Positions 36,765-46,767 of a stretch of DNA of 64,000 bases are shown here, piece by piece. The notes under the pieces were generated by a model. It was not told where the DNA came from. It did not search any database and saw only the letters and a list, made by a program, of their open reading frames with translations. How positions within the stretch are numbered: position 1 is the stretch's first letter; each line of letters begins with the position of its first letter. Source of the stretch: Gnetum montanum (Eukaryota; Streptophyta; Gnetopsida; Gnetales; Gnetaceae); NCBI GenBank assembly GCA_015680685.1, contig MNCI01004263.1:149517-213516 (forward strand), read 5' to 3'. A program made the position numbers and the translations under genes.

Positions 36765-37739
36765 GTTGACGCTTGGAGGAATCGACCCGAGAAGCGTCGA
36801 CAAAGAAGCTCAAAACACCACAAGCAACTTGATAACAGCTTTGTCCTTTGCCACTTGACCAGACATCATCGTACTGTGTTCAGTGGTGAATGGGATTGAA
36901 AGGGCGAGATCGGTAACTGGTAGGAGGGAAGGGATCGTGAGGATCGGTGACTGCCCAAGGGATCATGCTGGGGAAGTGGGATGTTCAGGGGTGCGGCATG
37001 CCGGTCCTTGTCAATAGCCATCTTTTGGTAGACTCGGAATTCAAGCATGTGATGTGCGTCCTTTGGCGGAACAGTGCTCTTGGTGATTTTTCAAGAGAAC
37101 CGGTTGTCACTACCAAAGCCACGGGGTGATGTTTTGCATTCTTTGGAGGAACAGCTCCCTTCTTTGGGGAAACTGTTAGCGAAGAGACAAAGCCATGCGA
37201 TAGGATGTTTCTTGACTGCTTTCGACATGACTACGTATTTTCAAGACCGATACCTTCCCGCCTGGGGCTTATATGGGAAGTGCCAAGGGTCCCGTTTTTT
37301 TTTTTTTTTTTTTTTTGAAATTTATCCTTGTACTCATGCGCGAATATTGTGTTTTGTGTGTTGCTACTGCTGTAACATTTTGCAGTGTGCAATAGTTTGG
37401 TAAACAGATGGTGGATTTTCGGGGAATGGGAATGTGCGGGTTAACGGTTTGATTTAGTCTTGCCAGGTGGACAAATGGACACTGCCTTATCTTGCTACCT
37501 ATGATGAAACACACTCTCGTACGAGAACTTCCGAGTGTCATCCTGCAAACGCAACTCCAAAGAGACAAGAAAACCATGAGTGAATTAATGAGTTTATATT
37601 TAAACAGCTGCAGGTGAACAAAAATATTGGGGTGATTCTGAGCATTGAATGCGAATGTCGATGATGCTGATGAGGGATGCAATGATTCTGATGAATGAAT
37701 GTGGCCGTGGAGTGAAGAGTCGAAGATGAATGTGCCAGT
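36765..37739 (-). other. 3' non-coding region of copy E with a 22-nt poly(A) tract
   Basis: No coding frame of the element lies here. A run of 22 T on the plus strand (37295-37316) is an A tract on the sense strand; B (53440-53455) and copy 1 (24664-24705) have A-rich tracts at the same place. A CTTCCCGCCTGGGGCTT segment next to it is also shared. Function unknown. Confidence 0.6.
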
Positions 37740-38256
37740 TTATAGTCTTAGCGGACTATTATGGGTTAGTTTTGTGTCGTAACTCGTTGGACATTGCCCG
37801 TTTAGCGTCGTGGCAGACGTTACGTTGCCAATTTTGAGTCTTAGCAGACCATGAAGAGGCGAGCTAGTTTATAGTCTTAGCGGACTCCGATGGCTGAGAC
37901 GGTGGCAGTTTACTATCGTGCCGGACGGATGCTAGTTTACCGTCATGGCGGACACCGTGGTATTAGTTTAAAGTCATAATCCAGGACTGTTCTGTGGTAT
38001 AAGTTTAAAGTCATAATCCAGGACTCTTCTGTGGTATCAGTTTATAGTCGTGATTCCAGGACTCTTCTGTGGTATCAGTTTAAAGTCATAATCCAGGACT
38101 ATGTGGATGTAGGCATAAGTTTAAAGTCATAATCCAGGACTCTTCTGTGGTATCAGTTTATAGTCATGATTCCAGGACTAATCTGTGGTATCAGTTTAAA
38201 GTCATAATCCAGGACTGTTCTGTGGTATCAGTTTATAGTCATGATTCCAGGACTAG
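37740..38256 (+). repeat. Tandem array between integrase and 3' LTR, copy E
   Basis: There are two zones. 37740-37954 has irregular units with cores such as AGTTTATAGTCTTAGCGGAC and GTTTACCGTCATGGCGGAC. 37955-38256 has eight 37-base units with TGTGGTATCAGTTTA(A/T)AGTC and CCAGGAC, where two forms (AAAGTCATAATCC and TAGTCATGATTCC) partly alternate. There are no spacers of unique sequence, so it is not a CRISPR array. The core is shared with the other arrays of the family. Confidence 0.92.
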
Positions 38257-38275
38257 CACGTACCTGAGTTCGAAT

Positions 38276-39640
38276 TCATGTATAGAATGGTTTTCGGAAT
38301 AAGTGATTGGTTGGATTTGCAAATTCTTTTTCGTCCATGTCAGCTAGCTTGAATTTTCCGTTGTCAAATGCTTTGATGACCAGATAAGGCCCTTTCCAGT
38401 TGACTGAGAATTTATTTGGGTGTTCCTGAACAGCCTTAACCACAAGGTCTCCTTCTTTGATGGGGCGCTTATGAATGTCATGTCGATGTCGTTGCCGTTG
38501 TTGTTTCTGGTACCATTCGATCTGATCGAGTGTGCGCACGCGCTCCTCCTCCACCGAGTCCAAGTCAATGATGTGTAGATCATTGTTTTGCCCGTCGTCG
38601 AGAAGTCCGGAAAGTGTGATCCTTAGAGATGGTACCTGTAATTCCAAAGGTAAAACGGCTTATGAACCGTAAACAAGACTGTATGGAGTTTTCCCTGTCG
38701 AAGTCCGGTGTGTAGTACGGTATGCTCACAATGCATACACCAGTTGTTCGTGCCATCTTCATTTGCTTTGGGCAAGCATCTTTTTGAGTATTGTGATGAT
38801 TGTCTTATTTGTTGCTTCTGCCTGCCCATTGCTCTGAGGATAATAAGGGGATGAAAATGAATGTTTGATCCCTAGACTATCACAAAATGTTTTGGTCTCG
38901 GCACTGCTAAATTGTGGCCCGTTGTCAGTGATGATTGTCATGGGAATGCCAAAACGGGTTACAATGTTTTCAAGGATGAAGTGACACACCTGTTTTGAAG
39001 TAGTTTTGTGAAGGGGTGCCGCTTCTACCCATTTCGTGAAGTATTCAGTTGCTGTTATGATAAAGCCATGCCCAGCAGAAGATGTGGGTGTTATCGGGCC
39101 AATGAGGTCCAGTCCCCACTTCTGGAAGGGCCATGTGATTTGTGTTGTATGCAACTCATTTGGTGGGATATGGATGAGATTACCGTGTTTTTGACAAATA
39201 CTACATGTTTTGACCTTGGACTGACAGTCGTATTCCATGTGTGGCCAGTAATAGCCCAAGCGTCTTATTTTTGTTGCCATTTCTTTTGGTGCAATGTGTC
39301 CCCCGCATATTCCATCGTGTACTTGTTCAACAATTGTTTGGGCTTCGGTACTATTGATGCATGTTAATAGTATACCTTCGTAGGATCGGCGACACAATGT
39401 GTCTCCTACTATTGTGTATTGTTTAGAACGCTTGCGTACTGCATCCTTTTGTGCATTGGTTAAATGTTGTGGCGTTTCACCGCGTAGAAGGTATTCTTTT
39501 ACGTCATCGTACCATTCATTAGCATGTGTTGTACTGACAGATGCGATTGGTAGCGTGTCGAGAGTATGGGTTACGGGCTCGGCACAACTGGTTACGGAGC
39601 TTGGTAGTGCGTGAAACATGTCAGGGGATATGTTTAATGC
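38276..39640 (-). pseudogene. Integrase, copy E (catalytic residues intact, two stops)
   Basis: Reading from Met 39733, the zinc-binding residues are H139, H146, C177 and C180 (GGHIAPKEM, CSICQKH). The catalytic core has D209 (WGLDLIGPIT), D270 (TIITDNGPQFSS) and E306 (NGQAEATNK), exactly the D-D(35)-E spacing. The C-terminal part, in the same frame, has QIEWYQKQQRQRH, GDLVVK, NWKGPYLV and ends NHLFRKPFYT at 38276. There is no chromodomain. It is interrupted by TGA at 38759-38761 after QSK and by TAA near 38661 where copy 1 has Glu (GFEA). Apart from these it is full length. Integrase inserts the cDNA with the five-base stagger seen here as GTGAC. Confidence 0.9.
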
Positions 39641-40386
39641 CAAGGTTGCTAATGCGTCTGCAATGGTATTGTCATTCCTAGAGATATGTTGGACATCAAC
39701 ATTTTCGAATTGTTTAAGTAGGTGTTTGGCCAAATCACAGTATGGTTGTAAGTGTTGCGCTTTACACGTATAGACGTCTGTGACTTGGTTTACGACTAGT
39801 TGTGAGTCCCCTCTGACTACAAGCCGTGTAATGTCCGAAGCTAGTGCGGCCGCGAGACCTCTGAGGAGACCTTCATACTCTGCTATGTTGTTAGTACAAT
39901 GAAAGTTGAAGCGATAGGCAAAAGGTTTAATTTCTCTAGAGGGGTATGTGATTACAGTGGCAGCACTTCCTCCTCAAGAGGTTGATGCTCCATCGAAGTT
40001 TAGAATCGCATCGTAGTCATCTGGCACCGTGTCTATTGCATTTACATTTTCATCTGGGAATTTGGGTTCTATTGTACCTGGATCATGTGTTGGCGACGTG
40101 GTCATTTGATTTGCTATGGCTTGGCCTTTTACTGACGATTGTGCCATGTAGTGCAGGTCAAAATCAGCTATGATTACCTTCCAACAGGCTATCTTGCTTG
40201 ATTCGTAGATGTTTCCAGTTATAGCTCTGAGTACATTATCTTTGCAAATTATGTTAACTTGATTTTGGAAAAGATAATGTCGCCATTTCTTTAAAGAGAA
40301 AACTAAAGTTAAATATGACTTCTCTACGTCATTGTATCTTTTTTCGTGGGCAACTAATGCATGGCTCAGGTAGTATACAGGGACTT
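39641..40386 (-). pseudogene. RNase H and second (Tat-type) RNase H, copy E
   Basis: It begins at the gap edge with VPVYYLSHALVAHEKRY of the first RNase H, then SLKKWRHYLFQNQVNIICKD. A linker EFPDENVNAIDTVPDDYD-like leads to the second RNase H: D in FDGAS, E in AEYEGL, D in RGDSQLV, D in IADALATLAL, so the catalytic set is complete. One TGA (39974-39976) follows DGASTS, where copy 1 also has TGA; both are followed by GGSA. No other stop is seen to 38761. The second RNase H is the defining extra domain of Tat-lineage gypsy elements; it may help remove RNA primers. Confidence 0.88.
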
Positions 40387-41172
40387 NNNNNNNNNNNNNN
40401 NNNNNNNNNNNNNNNNNNNNNNNNNNNNNNNNNNNNNNNNNNNNNNNNNNNNNNNNNNNNNNNNNNNNNNNNNNNNNNNNNNNNNNNNNNNNNNNNNNNN
40501 NNNNNNNNNNNNNNNNNNNNNNNNNNNNNNNNNNNNNNNNNNNNNNNNNNNNNNNNNNNNNNNNNNNNNNNNNNNNNNNNNNNNNNNNNNNNNNNNNNNN
40601 NNNNNNNNNNNNNNNNNNNNNNNNNNNNNNNNNNNNNNNNNNNNNNNNNNNNNNNNNNNNNNNNNNNNNNNNNNNNNNNNNNNNNNNNNNNNNNNNNNNN
40701 NNNNNNNNNNNNNNNNNNNNNNNNNNNNNNNNNNNNNNNNNNNNNNNNNNNNNNNNNNNNNNNNNNNNNNNNNNNNNNNNNNNNNNNNNNNNNNNNNNNN
40801 NNNNNNNNNNNNNNNNNNNNNNNNNNNNNNNNNNNNNNNNNNNNNNNNNNNNNNNNNNNNNNNNNNNNNNNNNNNNNNNNNNNNNNNNNNNNNNNNNNNN
40901 NNNNNNNNNNNNNNNNNNNNNNNNNNNNNNNNNNNNNNNNNNNNNNNNNNNNNNNNNNNNNNNNNNNNNNNNNNNNNNNNNNNNNNNNNNNNNNNNNNNN
41001 NNNNNNNNNNNNNNNNNNNNNNNNNNNNNNNNNNNNNNNNNNNNNNNNNNNNNNNNNNNNNNNNNNNNNNNNNNNNNNNNNNNNNNNNNNNNNNNNNNNN
41101 NNNNNNNNNNNNNNNNNNNNNNNNNNNNNNNNNNNNNNNNNNNNNNNNNNNNNNNNNNNNNNNNNNNNNNNN
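40387..41172. other. Assembly gap (786 N) over the RT core of copy E
   Basis: By comparison with copy 1 the gap should hold RT from just after AFAWS to the RNase H motif PVYYLSHAL, including the YxDD box. In copy 1 these two landmarks are about 980 bases apart, so the N count is probably too small or an estimate. Frames predicted through the N run are meaningless. Confidence 0.95.
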
Positions 41173-41590
41173 GGGATGTCTGTCTAGGACCACGCAAATG
41201 CTTTCATATTGTCCCTAAGTACATTTTCGATATCTTTAGCTAGACGTGGTTCTAGTAACGCACTTAATTTTAGAATTTTAATTTTCCCATCGGGCATGGT
41301 GATGGGAGTTTCGGTTAGAGGATCTTCAGTAATGTTTTCGGCTTCAATGTCGAGGGACTTTGTCATTCCCTCATATTCGTCAACCGTTTGCTGTGTTCAA
41401 GCTATTGTTGCGTTGTTTGCTGATGAGCTCGCATAGACAAGATTCACATCGATATTCCTTTCAACCGTGCCGTATGGTCCATCAATGACCAACAGCTTGG
41501 TTAAGCACTTGCAATCCATTAGGCAAGTTCCTGTCAATAAATGGAGAGCCTGGTAAGATAGCGGAGGTCGTTTTAGGTCTTTTGGCAATC
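41173..41590 (-). pseudogene. N-terminus of the RT polyprotein, copy E
   Basis: The minus-strand frame reads MDCKCLTKLLVIDGPYGTVE near 41525, then SLDIEAENITEDPLTETPIT, MPDGKIKILKLSALLEP and VLRDNMKAFAWS, aligning with 20150-20500 of copy 1. There is a TGA near 41396 and a TAG after FAWS (Tyr in copy 1). A sequence TTGACAG|GAAC just upstream of the Met, and TTAGTAG|GGGA in copy 1, could be splice acceptors joining this part to the distant protease frame (inference). Confidence 0.75.
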
Positions 41591-41599
41591 TTTAGTGTG

Positions 41600-41833
41600 G
41601 ATGTATGAAAATGGATTAACGTGACAGTGGAATGGCAGTTTGATGCCTTACCGGGCAACGAACGGCAGTTTAATGCCGAAATTTGTGTTTTATATGGTTT
41701 ATGTGTGTAAATTTTATATATTTTCTTGAAAAATTCAAAGCGAATTCGAAAAAGCACGAAAAACGAGGCAAAAAGGAAGAAAAATAGAAAAGCGGCGGCG
41801 GCGGCGGCGGTGTCAGCGTCAGCGTAAATGCAC
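41600..41833 (+). repeat. Interval between RT and antisense-gene promoter, copy E
   Basis: Contains AGTTTGATGCCTTACCGGGC and AGTTTAATGCCGAAA (41630-41690), degenerate members of the family array core in the usual orientation, then a (GCG)n run near 41794-41812 and TCAGCGTCAGCGTAAA. No coding frame other than the RT start on the other strand. Confidence 0.6.
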
Positions 41834-41840
41834 TATAAAA
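41834..41840 (+). promoter_or_regulatory. TATA box of the antisense gene, copy E
   Basis: CACTATAAAAGGGGAG lies 207 bases upstream of the exon 1 ATG at 42047, on the plus strand, opposite to gag-pol. The expected start site is near 41870. GCGTAGAC / GCGTAAAC words follow in the leader. A similar element exists in copy 1. Confidence 0.6.
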
Positions 41841-42046
41841 GGGGAGAAGGGGCATCATTTTGTCATTTGACTTTCGGAGCGTCAGCGTAAACTGCAAGCA
41901 TAACCCCAGCGTAGATGCCGAGTGAAACCCCAGCATAGACCCCGAGAGAAAACCCCAGCGTAGACGCCGAGAGAAAACCCCTGTTCACGCCACGCACAAA
42001 CCACAGCGTAGATGCCGACCAGACGAGCCACGGCGTAGATGCCAAG

Positions 42047-45000
42047 ATGGGCAGAGGCAAAGAAATAGAAGGCCGAGGACAGAAAGGACCCGAACTGACA
42101 TTCGTGGAGGAGAGTGAGACGATGCTGTAGTGCCTACCCCACCCGAGCGTCCCCGCATGGCCCAGATCTTCTAGCAGGTAGGCCTTTGACCCTGTTTTCG
42201 TTGATTTTTAGCGTCTGTTTTCTTTGTAGCGTAGACAGTTAGCGTAGGGTTTCGGCGTATACGCCGAGTGTGAAGGGTTTAGAGTAATGTATCGGCGTAG
42301 ACGCCGAGTGTGAAGGGTTTAGAGTAATGTATCGGCGTAGACGCCGCGTGTGTTATTTTCGGCGTAGACTATCGCGGCTTCATTTCTTCGGTGTCTAGCG
42401 TAGACGACTATCGGCGTATACGCTCAGCGTATACGCCGGGCGTAGACACTTGTACTGGCTTCTAGCGTAGATGGTCTACGCTCGGCGTATACGCCGAGGG
42501 TTTCTACAGCGTATACGCTGGGCGTAAGTTGGATACTTCGCAGCGTAAGTCTATTCGGCGTAAATTTTTGTATTATGCATGGCGTAGATAGTTTTTGGTA
42601 TGCGGTGTTTCTACGCCCAGCGTATACGCCGAGCGTAACTGTTCTCCTACGCCCAACGTATACGCCGAGCGTAACTATTTTCCTACGCCCAGCGTATACG
42701 CCGAGCATAACAGTTTGTCTCTACGCCTAGCGTATACACCCAGCGTAACTGTTTGTCTCTACGCCTAGCGTATATGTCGAGCGTAACAGTTTGTCTCTAC
42801 GCCCAGCGTATACGCCTAGCATAACAGCTAGAAAATTTTTTTGCGAATGTCAAATTTCCAAAATGAAGTTTTCAGTATTGATCTTTGGTGTTTTTTTAAT
42901 GGCTTGCAGAGACATTGAGCCTCCCCTTCTAATGATGGAGTTAGTTGGGGTTTTGACATGGTTTGGTCCTATGGAGGGTGATGACCCGACCCCGAATTTG
43001 ACCGTTGAGCATAATGGGGTCTGGTTCCGGGATGGGGCCTACAAATTTTTGGCCTTCTTGCTGGACCATTTCAATGTTGTGGTTTGGTCTCACCTAGGAG
43101 AGGATGTGGCACGGAGCATCATTGTGGCCATGTTACCCGGCACAGCGGAGGGCATCAGAATGTTTATAGAGGATATTGATGAAGGGCCGCTTGTCGCTGA
43201 GGGTGTTCCCCCAGGTGGTCCGAGATCTGCCCGTCCGTTGACACGTGTGTGGGACCAGTTGCCGTGGGGGCCCAACTATATCAACAACACATTGTTTTTA
43301 GCTGGCCGCGCGCACACTTTGTTTCAGAATCCCCCCAGCATAGTATACCGGGTGGAAAGGTAATTTCGTCTTAGCTTTGGTTATTCCTCTCTTTTTCACA
43401 TTCAAATACTTACTCTTGTTTCGACACATGTTTTCGCCTTCCCGCAGGCCAAAAGTTACGGAAGATGGGGCCTACGCAGGCGACGATGGGATTGGATTGG
43501 CGCGTATGGCTGTGGAGGTGTTCATGGTGGGTCCCACCCTTCGCAGGGCCATTTTGACCCACACTAGGGGCACCATGAAGAACTTCCCTAAGAGATTTTC
43601 AAAGGCATTTGCACAATGTACCACGCGTGGCTGGTTGCATGCTGACTGGACCCCTAATGGGCCAATTTTCCCATCTGCTTCTGATCTGGGTGAAGCCTCA
43701 AAGTCCAACACTGAAAGTAAGTGGCAATGTTTCCTAGATGTCGTGATTGGTTTGGTCAATTGCCAAGTGTCAAGCTAATATGAAGGTTTTGGGTTTGTCT
43801 TTATAGCTGGCACCACCTCTGGCGGGGATTCCATTGTGATCGGGAGGACTGAAACAACTCTTTCAATGAAATTCGGTGAAACCAGTGCCACCCAGAAGTG
43901 GTTACGGAAAAAAGCTTCACCATCTATTGTTGCCTGTTTGGAACATGCCGACCTTATGGCACTCTTTGTGGCCCTTAGCCCGAATGTGTCTATAGCGGAG
44001 ATGATCGAGATTATGGATTCATTTGACAGATCCGTCTCCCGCTATAGTGCTCGTATTAAGGGCGTTAAAGTAATTTTCGAATTATCACCTCAATTTTTTG
44101 CGGATTTGTTTGGTGTGCCTACAAGTGGTGTAAAAATCGTTACAGACAGGACGCATAAAGAAATTGACATGATCCGCGATTTAGAGGATTGGTTAGGGGT
44201 GACGAAGGGTGCTAAAGGATTCCCAATGCAGGGGAGAACAAAGGTTAAGAAAGTCAACGAGCTTTACCCCCTATTTAGAGCGCGTTTGTTTCCGAAGACT
44301 CTATCGTAAGTCAAGTGTCTCAGGGTGCGAGTCATGCGCACTATTCTAGAGGCTGGTGTGCGCTACAACTGGGCTGAATTTTTATTATCAGGAATGACCA
44401 AAGAGATAGTGCGGCTGCGTTCGAACATAGAGGCGCAGTCCCATTTTACCTTTGCTTTCTTCGTCGGCTATATTCGTTGCTTGGGCAAATTTTTGGTGGT
44501 TCGTGGGGAAAACAAATTTGTTTTGCGTGATAGGAACCAGTTATCTCGGCCCTGGGTGAACCACTTATTCGACACAGCCAAGTCCCAAGACGCCCCTGAG
44601 GGGATTGATGAATCCCTTACGATCACCATGGGTGGATCATCTGGCCCCTCGCTTCGCACACGCGACAGTATAGGGTTGGAACCTGATGAAATACCCTATA
44701 CTGCAAAGAAGGCAGAGCGGGTGGTCAAGGAAACAATAGGCAAAGCCAAATCCAAGTTGGGGAAGTGTGACAGCACGGTTGAGAGGACTAGTGAGATTGA
44801 GCAGCCCAGAGTAAAGCGAATTCAATTTAAAATTCCTGGTAAACTTCTTATTTTTATTTCACTTGTCTTACAAATAGTTTTAACGGTTACTGGTTGTATG
44901 CAACTGACTTCATTTGTTTTGTATTGAGCAGTTAAGAGACACGATTTGCAGACTATACCAGAGGATGAGGAGTTAACCGACCCGGCGGGAGGAACTAAAT

Positions 45001-46266
45001 TGCTGGGGGAAGGAACTGGAGGAACTGGAGGTAGCGAACCCCTAGATGATCAAGCGGAGACTGAAGAAATGTTCAGCAGCTTTCTTAAAGGGGACCTTGA
45101 GCTTGGAGACCCTCCGACGCAGGAGGAGACCAGAGGGAACGGTATGTCTCTTTACTTAGTTGTGTAGCCTAATATATTCCTGGATTATCTTATTATGAAT
45201 TCTTTTGTTTGACTCAGAGGAGAGCGAGACCGTCCCAGAGAAGGAGTCAGAGATCCCCCCCGAAGTGCCTCCAAAGGTTAGCGCCTCGCGCATTGATGGA
45301 CCTTTTACTTGGATAGAAATGCCAAGTAAAAGGGATTTCGTAGCTGGGGTGGCCGAAGAGGTTGTCGAGCGGATCAAAGGGATCAATCCTGACATAGGTA
45401 TGGATGCATCCAAAGATTTTTACTATGTTATAGTTGGATGCTCAATTTTGTTTGTTCTAACGTTTGTCTTTTCCCTATGGATAGGTGTCCAACTGAGGTG
45501 GGATTCATCCGAACCTGTCAATATGGAGAGTTTGCCTACACTTTCCCCTGAAGTTGAACAAGTGCCCAGACCTGTTTACGAAGAGGTAGCAGAGGGCTTC
45601 GTTCACAATGCCAAAGCGGTATGGACGTGTAGGCGATCCATTAAACAATTGTGGCTCCAAATTCAGGCGAAAGAGAAGGAGAATTCTGAATTGTCAACGG
45701 AACGTGATGATCTGAAGGCCCGATACGAGTTCNAAGCACCAATACAAGAAGTCACTGAAAGAAGTGTCTATTGAGAAGTGACAGTTAGAAATGTTTGTGG
45801 AGGGTCTTGGTCTGCGCTCTGCCTTTGACACATTCACCCAAAACACAATTGTAGAGATGGAGTCTCCTAAACGGTGGATAATGACAGCCTCTGGGGAGGT
45901 GTCGGTGGGAGAATTCCCTTTGAAACGTCCCACCTGGTTAGATGTTGACAAGGGAAAGGCTCTGGCAGATATTGACTTAGGTCTCAATGGGATGGACTGG
46001 GCAAGTGTTTCTGAAGAGGAGATCCTGCGGCGACTTGAATTTGGCTTGGGGGGACCTCCTATGGTAAGCGTTTTGTCTTTTCGGAGTTAATTGATTGACT
46101 AATGTTTGAAATTTTGACATTCGCTCATTTTTTGTGTTGATTATTTCCTCTTTGGTCTTTTCAGGATGAAGGTGGGGATGAGACTAGAGAAGCTGGCCCC
46201 AGTGGAGCAGGGGCCTCTGATGTTGATGGGTCCAAGGAGGATGATCCTCATGTCCCAAATGTTTAG
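42047..46266 (+). pseudogene. Antisense eight-exon gene inside copy E (unknown protein, about 985 codons, two stops)
   Basis: Exons with GT/AG borders: 42047-42177, 42910-43359, 43448-43716, 43807-44838, 44932-45141, 45218-45397, 45485-46063, 46165-46266. Phases agree at every join (for example exon 1 ends AG, exon 2 starts A, giving Arg then DIEPPLLMMELVGVL). Visible parts: basic start MGRGKEIEGRGQKG then TFVEES; TWFGP and VVWSHLGEDVARS in exon 2; PTLRRAILTHTRG in exon 3; FELSPQFFADLFGVPTSGVK and NQLSRPWVNHLF in exon 4; acidic exons 5 and 6; a likely coiled coil around KQLWLQIQAKEKENSELS in exon 7; acidic C-terminus GPSGAGASD. Stops: TAG in exon 1 (Gln in copy 1) and TAA at 44307 (CAA Gln in copy 1). 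A single N at 45733 coincides with loss of about 70 codons and a frame change relative to copy 1. No family recognised; a nuclear or particle role is only a guess. Confidence 0.85.
42178..42909 (+). repeat. Intron 1 of the antisense gene packed with GCGTATACGCC words, copy E
   Basis: Between the GTAGG donor and the TTGCAG acceptor, dozens of CGGCGTAGACGCCGAG, AGCGTATACGCC and GCCCAGCGTATACGCC words repeat, many as perfect 10-base palindromes (GCGTATACGC). The region around 42600-42820 has near-tandem units of roughly 40-60 bases. The same word dominates the E LTR and leader. Confidence 0.85.
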
Positions 46267-46362
46267 CATTTTAGCATTTTTCATTTTTCGATTCAAACTT
46301 ATACTGAAACTGTAACTTGAAAATTACGAAATGAACAAAGACGGTTGATTGTATGTAATAAC

Positions 46363-46384
46363 ATATATATATATATATATATAT
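46363..46384. repeat. (AT)n microsatellite after the antisense gene, copy E
   Basis: About 11 AT units in the 3' UTR of the antisense gene. Copy B has an (AT)n run at the homologous place (54862-54882). Confidence 0.9.
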
Positions 46385-46457
46385 TTTTGTTGTTTATTTT
46401 GGTTTTAACATGCCATAGAAATGTAAAATATTTTGGTTTATTTTCTGTTTTAAGTGT

Positions 46458-46463
46458 AATAAA
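46458..46463 (+). terminator. Possible poly(A) signal of the antisense gene, copy E
   Basis: AATAAA in TGTAATAAAGGAAG about 190 bases after the stop codon. Single-motif evidence only. Confidence 0.35.
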
Positions 46464-46599
46464 GGAAGCAATTATAAAAGTAGAACGAAAAGCAAGTACT
46501 ATTTTATGGCCATTTCGGGTCCCATGCGTAGTTTATGGCCATTTTGGGCCCCATGCGTAGTCAAGGGATGTTTTGGAGGACGCGGATAGATTTCTCGGC

Positions 46600-46762
46600 T
46601 AACTGATCATCGCTGATCGTGGCTAGTTTTATGTCATTGCAGACATGATAGTTTAGTGTCATTTCGGACTCGGAGTGGCATTTAATTGTTTTTCCTGTTT
46701 TATCGTAGTTTAGTGTCATTTCGGACTTTTTATAGTTTAACGTCTTTTCAGACTGGGAGTGA
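46600..46762 (+). repeat. Array units between antisense gene and protease, copy E
   Basis: About four spaced units such as TAGTTTAGTGTCATTTCGGAC (46650, 46705) and TAGTTTAACGTCTTTTCAGAC (46734). Same position and core as the 13-unit array of copy 1. The bases 46267-46600 hold the 3' UTR and nothing else recognised. Confidence 0.8.
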
Positions 46763-46767
46763 TCGTA

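Noticed and set aside
37955-38256. Regular 37-nt repeats resembling a CRISPR array (also 23606-23947)
   Set aside because: Units are contiguous with no unique spacers, lie in a plant retrotransposon and share a degenerate core with other arrays.
40315-41218. Long open frames across the N run
   Set aside because: They consist of unknown bases; only the RNase H part at the gap edge is real.
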